DNA of 23,459 bases from Apostichopus parvimensis (lineage: Eukaryota; Echinodermata; Holothuroidea; Aspidochirotida; Stichopodidae): positions 19,282 to 42,740 of the forward strand of contig KN886853.1 of assembly GCA_000934455.1 (NCBI GenBank), given 5' to 3'. How positions within the stretch are numbered: position 1 is the stretch's first letter; the number at the start of each line of letters is the position of its first letter. The position numbers and the translations under genes are program-made. The notes below the pieces were generated by a model, which was not told where the DNA came from, ran no database searches, and saw nothing but the letters and a program-made list of their open reading frames with translations. Below, in pieces: positions 1 through 10,900 of the stretch.

Positions 1-135
1 TGCCTAATTATGATCTGAGATATTAATTATCCTAGCCTATCCTGCTGCTAGGTTCCTCAGCCTAACTGCCTAATTATGATCTGAGATATTAATTACCCTA
101 GTCTTGCTTCCTGCTGCGAGGTTCCTCAGTGTTCC
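1..135 (-). repeat. Exon-H-derived tandem duplication (66-bp period)
   Basis: Positions 1-66 and 67-135 are tandem copies: the 29-base block TGCCTAATTATG... is identical, then both run into the CTGCTGC.AGGTTCCTCAG region. The right copy is the true exon H end and donor (GTAATT). The left copy lies in the intron; its donor is mutated to ATAATT and it is three bases shorter within the exon-derived part. More copies may exist beyond the left edge. Confidence 0.88.
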
Positions 136-222
136 GGCGGCGTGACAGTGGGCGTCCCAGAGATACGGTTCCCTCAGAACTTTACCCAATTCTGGTATGA
201 AGCCCTCTTGGACAATCGGAAT
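97..222 (-). CDS. Exon H, ARM repeat; last exon visible
   Basis: 126 nt, phase 0-0. The acceptor CTTCTTTTAG ends at 223 and the donor GTAATT is 96-91. It encodes [42 protein letters not shown]. This follows exon G's ...RRNE as Vac8 ...LNEGLIVDAGFLKPLVRLLD...IQCHAVSTLRNLAAS. The donor is the weakest in the gene. Directly beyond it lies a 66-bp copy of the exon end. Further exons must lie left of the window, since Vac8 continues for a few hundred residues. Confidence 0.9.
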
Positions 223-249
223 CTAAAAGAAGATTCAAAACAACGAAAA

Positions 250-297
<48 letters not shown>

Positions 298-3200
298 AAA
301 AAAAAAAAAAATAATTTTCAAAAAAAAAAAAAACTCACAAAAAGATATCCATGATGTTTTTGACAGTTTTCTGAAATTGCTTGCACAATATTATATAAGT
401 AAAGACAAAAGGTTCTCATTTGCCCAAAAAATGGAAGGTAGTGATCTCAACATTTGATTTACATAATTTAACAATACTTTGTATGATGGAACATATATGT
501 GTACATATTCATGAAACAATCTTGATTTTCCTTAGTTTAGTCTAGTGGATCTCAAGGGTTAGGAAGCGAACTAAAGTGCATTTGAAATCCTAAATTCATG
601 GAAGAAAATTGGTTTATATCAGCCCTATCCACGGAAGAGCAAGTCTTCTCTTGTCGGTGAGTTTTAATAGAATTATGAGGCAGGCATGTGATAGTCCCAA
701 GCCGATTATTTTCAAATGACCGCCAGGTAAACATCCACATCGGCAGAGGAGTGTGTACCCCAGAATCTGATCACTTTCGCCACTGAAGTGCAGCGATAAT
801 AAACATCAGAGGCAGGAATTGCACTTAAGCAGCGCTACAAGAAAGGAATCTCTTTAAAGGTCGTCAGTAATAGCCAAGTCAAATAATGGCCAATCGTCTT
901 CAAACTTCAACAATCGTTTTTACATCCTCTCTGAAAGTACTTCCTACTCAAATTATCTCAAAGTACTTCCTACTCAATGTATCTCAAACCTACTTCCTAC
1001 TCAAAGAACTTTCTACTCAAAGTATCTCAAAGTACTTTCTACTCAAAGTATCTCAAAGCACTTCCACTCAAAGTACTTCCTACTGTAAGTATCTCAAAGT
1101 TCTTCCTACTCAATGTATCTCAAAGTACTTACTACTCCAAGTACTTCCTACTCCAAGTATATCAAAGTACTTCCTACTCCAAGTACTTCCTACTCCAAGT
1201 TTCTCAAAGTACTTCCACGCAAAGTATCTCAAAGTACTTCCATGCCTATTAAACAATACTTTATATTTTGGATTATAAAGTACTTTTGAGTTGTCAGAAA
1301 ATAACATTTTGAGGTCCACAACTTTCAGAAAGGAGTCATTTTTGAAAAGTTTTTGTGTAGACTTAAATTCCAGGGCAATGTTTAAAAACTGTTAAAGGAG
1401 AATGCAGACCCAACCATAAATATTTTAGCTTAAAGTACTTCCTACTCAAAGTATCTCAAAGCACTTCCACTCAAAGTACTTAATACTCTAAGTATCTCAA
1501 AGTTCTTCCTACTCAATGTATCTCACAGTACGTCCACTAAAAGTCCTTCCTAATCAAAGTATCTCAAAGTACTTCCTTGCCTATTAAAAAATACTTTATC
1601 TTCTAGAATATAAAGAACTTTTGAGTTGTCAGAAAATAACATTTTGAGGTCCACAACTTTCAGAAAGGAGTCATTTTTGAAATGTTTTAGCAATTTTTTT
1701 CATTTCCAGACTAAAATTGCGGGGCAATGTTAAGAAACTGTCAAAAGGAGAATGCAGACCCAGCCATAAATGTTTTAGCTTAAAGTGAAGGAGATTGGTT
1801 GTACTACTGAAAAGCTGACTGACCTCATTTCGTCTGTGAATGGACAGATTTCGCAATGCTGCCACCACCGCCGCTAGGGTTTCTTTGGAGCACTTCCTCA
1901 TTATTTGCAGTAGGAGAGGGAGGGCGCCAAACTCAACAACTGCAAGCTGGTTGTCGCCTGTGAGTTATGGAAAAGTTTAAAAAAAAAAAAAGGAGATAGA
2001 TTAACAAAAATATGAAATGAAAGAGAAACAGAGGATAAATTGCATAAATTTCACATAGCAGCTGCTCCTGACTATCTTTGTGACAGGTATGTCCATGTCT
2101 CCTCGAGTGAATCTGCCACAAGAGCTTCTACCTCTGGTGGTTTCTGCCTTCCACATTCCTCCACTAATTGGGGGAGACGTCGTCAAACTTGCCATGGGGT
2201 TAATCAATGGAATGCGCTGCCTCGGCATATTTGTATGTGCAATAACACTGATACCTTTAAATCTAAATTAAAAATGTGCAATTAGAAATGGCCTGGCTTT
2301 CTGGAATCTTTAAAATTGATTTTAGATCTTAGTTCCGAGAGTATGTTTTGACATTTTAGGTATGTATGCCTTCCATTTATATATATTTATTTATGTGTTC
2401 TGTTTGTTATATTTTGTATGTTTTATATGTGCAGGGATCCTGGGGACAACACTGGTTCACCAGTGACAGGATCCCTGGTTACGAATAAAGTTAATAAAAA
2501 CAAAAAAACAAAAAAAAACAAGAAAGTAAGAGGTACACAACAACTGAAAACATAACAGAAACAAAAGTAACCAGAATGCAAAAATGTATCGTGGTTTCGA
2601 TGAGAAACAAAAGTAAAAGTGTCCAGGTAGCATTTTTTTATTTCTTGTCGTTGTTTATTTTTCATTTATTAAACACTTCATTATACCAGCTATAGTTGCG
2701 ATACGGGGGGGGGGGGGGAAATAATAATGAAAACGAGGGTTAAAAGTATTTTACACAATCGTTCCACAAAATGTGATTCATCCTTTTCCACGAATTTAAT
2801 TTACTATTAAAAACTATTGTTATTTTTTTTATATTATTATTGTCATCTTTAATGAGGGTAGTCCTGCTCAGTGCAGAAGCACTGCTTTCCAGAGGAGCCG
2901 TCAATGAACTGCACCAATTGTGAATATTGGTGGACAACATTATCACTTTGAGAATCTGACAGCTAGGCTTTGATAGAGTTTCATGGATTTTGCTAGCTAC
3001 CATGTCAAATATAGATATAACACTTCACTGACAGAATATTCAGCATCCAGACGGGACTACTAGCCTATAGGCAAACAGATTATGCTGTGCCTGAAAAATG
3101 TTATGGTGGGTGTTAACCAACTCGAAAGTGATTTTCCAAATTTCCATCACTGTTTGGCAAATTATGACAAAATTTTGGACCAATCCTGATGACCTCTCAG

Positions 3201-6200
3201 GGAATAATTTCGCGTTCAATTTTTTTTGTAGAAATGTTGACAGTTCTGCAATACGCCTCTTCATTAAAAAAAAATACTATGGCACCTGTGTACAACGATT
3301 GCAATACATCTATGAATTTTGTATAGCAATTTGCCCATTTACATAGCATTTTGAGAAGCACTTTGCATAGAATTTGCAAAGCATTTTGCATAGCATAGAC
3401 AGAACAAACAGACATATCAAGTACAAAAAAACAAAAAGAAAAAATTAAATGAAATTTCCTCTTACCTTCAGATGATAAATTTCTAAGGGCAAAACAAGCT
3501 TGACAGATGACCTGCAAGTAAGAAATAAAGAAAAGACAAATTTTTGTAGAAGCTTTGAAAACATTTCTCAATGCATGGGGCTATCCAGCCTGTTTCTACA
3601 GAAGGTGCTGTCAATATCGGTTAAAATGCACATCAAACTATAGATACTGTTTACACATCTCTGAAACATACTAAGATCGTGTGGAGGCTTCGCATACATG
3701 CTAAACACGCCCGACGACGGGATGCTGTCGCGCTGGGTGATCTGCTAAAGTTCACGGGTCAAACTTGTGCAGTTTGTCTGAACGGAAAAAATTGCTTCAG
3801 AAAACTTACATTAGGGTGCTTATAAACGATTACGTTGACTTCAAATTTGGAAAAAATATGTTTCAAAAAGATCTGTTCTTCAATGATTACGAAGAAAATT
3901 GTACAGTATATACTGCTAGCGATCAACTTATGTTACTGTTATGATCTGCAGTGTGAGACTGCAGCTTGTCAGGGTCAGCGGAACTAGATAGGACCAATGT
4001 GACAGCGCCCTCTGTGGATATTGGGCTTGGCTGGAGAGCTCCACTGGACAACTTTAAACATTTTTGTGAGTAACTTAAACTGTTTGGAATGAAATGTACC
4101 TGGTCAAGCTAATGACCTACAATGCTATGGGATCGTAGAATCAAACAGCATGTAAGGTTTGATATCAAGTTATCAACTAACTCAGGAAGAGGTGGCTCTG
4201 TGTTAACACGGCGTTACAAGAATATCTTCTTGTTTTTTCTTGTGTTTTTACTTTTGTAATTTTTTTAAAATTTATTTTTTTATTTATTTATATTTTTTTT
4301 CTGTTTCTGTTATCTTTTATTTATTTATTTATTTATTGTTTACCTCTTTATTTATTTATTATTTTTTACAAGCATATCTAAAATTTAGCAAAATCACTAT
4401 GCTGTTGCTACATGTCTTTGAAATGTATCAGTCTCTCGGAAGGCAGGAAGTATCTTTAATGTGTTGGCTTGCAAAACTGATCTAAATTTCTCAGATAAAT
4501 TGGATAAAAAGTGGAAGTCGGTGTTGACCTTCACCTCCCCGAACCTAAACACCTAAATCTGTCCTATATTAAAATTCGTCTCATCATTCTCTACATATAC
4601 TGTGTTTTAATGCCTTTTCCCTACACGTCACACTGTCACAGATATTACCTACCTGCAATACTTTTGCATACAAGAATCAGGGCTGAAATTGTCATTAACA
4701 CTAATAATTCTAATTAACACTGTCAGTAAGTTGTGTTGGCAGCTGAAGCTAATTAGTGGGTTAATTGACCCAGTGACAAGTATTAACTCAGACTATATCC
4801 TTGTATATAAACCTACAACAGATATTTTCTTCTGTTTGCTGTGATGGCTTTGATGGTTGCTTTGATGGTTGCTGTGATGGTTGCGGTGATGGTTGCCATC
4901 AAGTGCATCAGCATAAACAAAGATTTGATAAAGTATGGTATTACAAGGGTGCACACAACCAAAACAGAGCACAATGACAGTGTGACAAAAGTGGATTATT
5001 CCTACAAGTTGTACTTTGAAGAAGAACAATAAAAACATTAAAAAAAAATTTTTTAAAGGGGAACAAGAAAAGCAAAACATCTAAGGAGCTCCACCAGTAA
5101 CTGAAACTAAGGAGTAAGGTCATGGCGACTTTGACCTGATAATTATATTTCAGAAAAGATAATATACAAAGTAGTACAAAAGTGTTGTCTTAGCTTGACA
5201 ACACATTACTTCATTTTCAAGGCTTGTGAAGATCCTATAGTCTAACGAAATCTTACAGCAGAGGAAAAACAGACTATAATCTTTAGTTACTAGTACAGAC
5301 CAAACACTGCTGGAGGTAAAATATCTTCATTTTTCTTCATTGCCTTGGGGAAATGATTTTCAAAGAAACCAGCCGCAATTCCATTTGTATGTATGTTTTC
5401 CTCTCTCCCTCCCCCCACCCTCGCCCCCTTTTTCAGTTCCCCAAAGTCATTTCCTTTTAAGTCACATGTTTTACGTCGCATCGGTAATTCTCTGGGAGTC
5501 GTCCGTATCGAGTTCTGAGATACAGTTTTGTCTCATCTTTGTATAAACTACACAAATAACTCGGCAACTTGATTCAAAGGAGATAAATCAAAACGTTACC
5601 CTGGCAACATTGTAAAAACTTCTGCTTTTCCCTTCTAATATTAAAACTTCATTTTTTAATTTTTTGTTTCAGGTATTATATTCCAAAAATAAACCTTCCG
5701 TGGTTACTGTATAAACAATATTTTATGTATCCCTACCTCCTACAATGTTTCAAAGGTTTTATCTTGTTATATATGACAAACAGAGTTTGTAAATTATCAA
5801 ATCGTTTCCATGGCAACTGTTTCAACCAGCAATTAAGACTGTTTATCACAATACTGGAAATTCCTGGTTTCTTCGGCTGAATGAAGAATCCCTCAAGCTC
5901 AGGTTGATTGTATGCAGATTCTCAGAATCTGACTGTCGTGCTTCTTCAACGACGAGTGAGAGGTTTCGTTTAATATGAACAACAGACAGGATTTGCTTTA
6001 AAATGGTCAACAGTATTGGCCCCCGGAATTTTATCATGATGCTCAAAGTCGCTAAAAGGTTTTCCAAAAGTACTTTCTTCCCTGGAGATTCTGATCCTCA
6101 AAATAATTTCTTCAAATTATTTAAGAAGTGCTTAAAATAGACAGTTATATATCTCAGAGTTGGTATCTATTTTTACAGTGGCTGAGTGAAATGACTGCTA

Positions 6201-7876
6201 AAGGTTTGAGCAATGGGTGACCATTATTTGACTTTATAGCATATTTGGGGGCAACACTGACTGCCTTCAATACTGACAGCTCTAGCACTTTCCATCGCAT
6301 CTGTGCCAATTTGGTGGAAACTTCATCAATATTAAAGGATATCTAAGGCGTCTGATCATAACTTTATTCCACCACAATTAGACACCAGGATGAATCAAAA
6401 AAGGTGTACAATGCAACGATACATGCTAATTTAAATGCAAAACCAAATTACATAATTTGTGGGACACAAATTTTCTCGACTTGATTTAAACAGTTAAAAA
6501 CCTGCCAATTAGAATCAAATGATCATAGTCACCATGGATCCCTCTATGTTAGAATATTTCTGGTTTGTGAAGTTTATTTTTCGTAACATAGTGTACAACC
6601 CCCCCCCCCCCCACCCATAGACTTACATCTGTGTAGACAAATTCAAACTTCTAGTCAAATGTGGCATAATTTACTCCCTGGGCTAGGAGGTTATTTCAAG
6701 TGAAAGAGTGGTAGTCTGCATGTTAACTAGAATGCTTATCGTTTTAGAAATTTGGTCAGTCAGTCGGTCAGTCAGTCAGTCAGTCAGTCAGTCAGTCAGT
6801 CAGGTAAATGTGAGATCACACAAGAGCTACTAGTCAAGGTACTCCATGAAGAGGCAAGAGGTGTAGCACACTATGGGAAGTTAATCATGACACATGTGGA
6901 CATGAGCACACTGTAGTGTGCACTGGGAGCAGCTGTTTGAATTATGCTCATTCGGCCTTGCTGTGGGTGGAACCAGTTACCAACGACCAGCGGGTTCACT
7001 GTTGTAGAGTTGTGCGAGTAGGTCTTACCTTGACACAAGACTTTTAAAACGTTCAAACTGAGACTTCTAACCTTCAGTCACAAAATGGACCTCGTATTAC
7101 CATATTGTGAGACTAGACTCCATTTTGAGATGAGCAAGAGACTTGCCTCTGTAAAGGAATGCAGTGCTCTCTAACCTACCGGACAGAAATGTTTGCTTCA
7201 TGCCTGATATGCTGCCCAGGTTGTGGAATAAACGTTACTCTTTCATTATATTCACTCTTCTTCTCATAGCTCTCTTCCACCATTTTTCTCCACACCTTTC
7301 TGTCTTTGTCCTTCTCCAGTTTATTCCCTACCCCCTTCCCTTAATCCTCTCTTTGTCCCTCCACTGTTTATCTCCTACCTCTCCTCTTCCCCTGTTGGTT
7401 TCTTTCTTTCTTCTCTCCATCCCTTGTCTACTAATCCCCTTACATCTATCTCTTTTTGTTCACCATGCTAATTAACCTGTCTGTATTCTCTGTGTGTTTT
7501 TGTCCCTTCTGTTACTGTTACTTGTCATTTAGCCTTTGAAGAAGATCCTGCTAGGATCGAAATGTCAGGCCAACTTACTTTTACACATTCTCCTACACAG
7601 GCTCTCTAGTGGATAAGCAGTTTGCTAACAGTGTTATTTTATTTTGGTTTTTACTCTTTCATTAGATAATTATAAAGCTTCACTTTCTGACTGCCTTTCT
7701 TATTTATATCAAAGGTGTCGCGTATATCCCTCCTGGCTTTTTCATAATACGTAACAATGTTGACATTACTAGTCCGTGAACCTGTAAACCGGTTTGCTAA
7801 TTGTTTTGGCATTTATGGAAGGTTCACGGACGGTAATTGGATTGGTAATAGGCACCCCGTAACGACGATCAGGCAA

Positions 7877-7912
<36 letters not shown>

Positions 7913-10900
7913 GGTCTTTAGCAAAACGTAGAACATTGTAGGAAGGCCAGATATTCTGATTAATAGACTCCTTAACGTCCTCCCGTGACAAACTTACGTG
8001 GCTTTCTTTAATATCAGCATTTCACCTTGATCATAAAGTTTTCAATCATCTCCCCGGAGGCTTTCGTCAGGGATGGTGACGAGTGAAAGAGGGGTTTTCT
8101 ATGATTAAAAGCTGTACCAAGGACAGTTGAAGGAAGCTTCCATATTTCAAAATGTGCATAAATTGTCTTCTTTTTCTTTACCGTGCAATCTTCACTTTTG
8201 TGATGTGTTGCATTTTTTGTGTGTAAATTCTGTTGAATTTTTTATTGGCTTTCTGAACTTTTTTTACTGCTTTTCTTATTCTATACTTGTGTTTGTACAT
8301 GTAAATTTTCGTTTTTTATATGGAAGTTCTTTGTTTGTAAATTTAATATTTTAGCTCCAATGTTTGAGATTGATTTGGATTCTAAATAAACCTGAAACTT
8401 GAAGAAAGTTTTTCACTGTGATAGAATTTCAATAAGGCATTCTTCACTGAACTTGCAACAACAATCTTTTTGCTTCACTTCACAGTCTATAATTTGAAAA
8501 ACAATTCCAGTCTTTGAGTGAATAAGAAGAGAATATTCATAAAATTCTGCAATGACAAAGCAAAAAATGACCCCCCCCATGAAATCAGACTGAAAAAAAA
8601 AATAACAAGACTCAATAATCTCCAATAATGTCGTAAAGAAATGTGACATTGTCGAAAAAACCAAAAAAACTGAAGAGAAGAAAATCTAAAAAATTGAAGA
8701 AAAAATAAAATAAAAAAACCCCCCCTGAAAACTCACCTTATCTGATAACGAGTCTAACAGTGATATCAACAGCTTGAGTACTTTGTGGTTTCCCTCTCGG
8801 ACCACGAATGGACGGTGCTTTTCATCGACGGCTAGATTAGAAATGGCTGCAGCACAGTAATACTGTATGTCTGTGTCCTCAGAGGATAAAAGATCGACAA
8901 AGACTTTCACCGCTCCACATCCTACCAAAATTTCCCGGTTCTTCTCTGTGAAAGATTGAGGCAACATGTGATGAAAATCCTGATTTAAAACAAGGAAGAC
9001 AATATTCAGCTAAAGAAAAAAAAGATTTTCAAGTCCAGGTAGGACCACTCACATACAGAAATATGTCAGTTATTACATACTAGTTTGTATTATGTGGTAT
9101 TACAAACAGCCCTTAGTGAACTTCTCTGGACCCCTGCCATCACTTACTGAAATGAGTGAGGTTCGTAAGTGCCCTTAGTGAATTTCTCTGGACGCTCACA
9201 TCACTTACTGAAATCAGTTTTGAGTTGTGACTCTGTTGCATGTCACTACACACTTCCTTAAGTGAGGGGGGTTAAAAAGTGTCCCTGTTGCATGTCACTG
9301 CACACTTCCATCACTTCCCTAAGTGAGTGAGGTTAAATTAAGAAGTGTCCCTGTTGAATGTCACTACACACTTCCACACTTCCCTAAGTGAGTGAGGTAA
9401 AAAAGTGCCCGTTTCATGTCACTACACACTTCCATCAATTACATATCAAGTAACATTAATAAGTGCCCCTGTTGCATGTCACTACACAGTTCCATGACTT
9501 ACCTAAGTGAGTGAGGTTAAGAAGTGCCCCTGTTGCATGTCAACTACACACTTTTTTCACTTACCTAAGTGAGTGAGGTTAAGAAGTGCTCCAGTTGCAT
9601 TTCTCTGAACCCTTACATCACTTTCTTTTGCCAGTTTGATGAGAGGGATGACAGCTCCACATGCAACTATCTGACTTTTGTTTCTGTCTGTAACAGGAAA
9701 AACAAAAGATATAAAGAACATGGTGATTCATCTGGCTAAAGTGAATGACAGTCCCAGCTCAATATGAAAAGTTCTGTAAAGAATTCCCTAGCCAGAAAAC
9801 CAAAAATTAATTGCTCAGTTGTCACATACTGCATACGGAAATTGTAACTTTTGCTATCACAGTGATGGTTGTGTGATACCCACAAAATGTGAATCCTTGA
9901 ACATTCAAAAACTTACTGGTTTGAATATTTACGAGTGACGAGCTTACCTGTCTCCTCACAACCTTAGCACCCCCTTCTACCATGCCTAGATAGATTCTCA
10001 TTCTAGGCACGTTTAGAAGGGGGTGCTTAAGGTTGTGAGGAGACAGGTAAGCGAGGAACGAAGTAAACATTACAAAACTTAGTCTTATTGATTTATTGAA
10101 GGGAATGACAGGAAAATGAGGAGGGAAGGTGGAAATTGGGGCCACATAAACAAAAACTATTTCCTTCTCAAATTGCAAACCTCAGAGTAATACCATGTAT
10201 GCTTTGGTGCATGGTTCGTTCACTGGCAAGAAAACTCCGGTAAATGTAAGGGAAGCAGTTAAGTTGCAATTTACATATATGCAAATTAGGAACAGAATCA
10301 AACTGACAGGACAATAAAATTTGTTACAAATTAATGTTTCTTAGAATTTCATCAAAGTACATAGGATAATTTCTTTTTTGTTAATGTTGCTTTTGGGGGG
10401 GGGGGGCTGAAGACTGATGGCCGGCCTGGGGGAGGGGTCTAATCGGAGGGGAAATTTTTTTTGCATTTCCAGGGGGGGGTTTGAGGGGTGAGAGGAATGA
10501 AATTGGACCAACAGGGAGTTAGAGCAATTAATCAACACATTGAACCAATTTCTTGTGGATGGGTTTTCTTTTGCAAAATAACAAAAATGCCCAAAGCAAA
10601 AAGACACATCACAAAAATATTACCAAAACAACTTCAAAGTTTATTTATTTCACATACAAAAGTTGAAGAATTCCGATCACCTCCCCTCACCCCTCTCACC
10701 TGCACCCCCTCCCCCTCCCCCTCACCCTGCTACATTTGATCACACACTTATACAAACTACTGAATCTATAGAGATCATAATAACTGAATAACTGATAATT
10801 ATTCAATACATATTCTTCTGTCACGCAATCATTCCACCACCCCATCAGTGTTTATCGTTCACCCTTCCAGCCTTCAATAGAAACACCAGGATTCTTCACT

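Larger units (their letters stand above)
223..1823. other. Intron G/H
   Basis: A 1.6-kb intron. It holds the long A tract (248-331), a stretch with nothing I recognise (about 350-880), and a compound 26-bp minisatellite with an interspersed duplicated block (932-1795). Open plus-strand frames at 886-1278 are products of the minisatellite and are not genes. Confidence 0.8.
1958..3465. other. Intron F/G
   Basis: A 1.5-kb intron carrying a plus-strand LINE fragment (about 2040-2525), a 14-base G run (2705-2718) and a degenerate ~20-bp array (3325-3405). The stretch 2720-3320 contains nothing I recognise. Confidence 0.75.
3512..8736. other. Intron E/F (5.2 kb)
   Basis: The longest intron. Contents: a T/A-rich (TTTA)n tract about 4245-4370, a 12-bp GATGGTTGC array (4842-4898), a C run (6599-6612), (GTCA)n (6755-6802), a retroelement-like 3' end (7160-7680), a 73-bp imperfect inverted repeat (7765-7837), (TC)n (7879-7910) and a possible retroelement tail ending near 8405. 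I see nothing recognisable in 3520-4240, 4900-6180 or 6810-7150. Confidence 0.7.

Noticed and set aside
142-354. Lys-rich plus-strand frame
   Set aside because: A translation of the poly(A) tract, antisense to exon H.
886-1278. 130-codon plus-strand open frame
   Set aside because: It lies wholly in the 26-bp minisatellite, and its repetitive [12 protein letters not shown]-like product is explained by the DNA repeat.
7164-7475. 103-codon plus-strand frame rich in Leu, Ser and Pro
   Set aside because: A product of the pyrimidine-rich stretch; hydrophobic low-complexity only.
7532-7570. Active hammerhead ribozyme
   Set aside because: The conserved first C of the core is T, and the flanks pair with each other across the core instead of forming separate stems I and III.
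9107-9564. CRISPR-like array (regular ~61-bp spacing)
   Set aside because: The units are contiguous degenerate copies of an exon end with no repeat/spacer division, in an animal intron.
9822-10178. 118-codon minus-strand open frame
   Set aside because: It spans the foldback, so its sequence is largely the two complementary arms; no family match.
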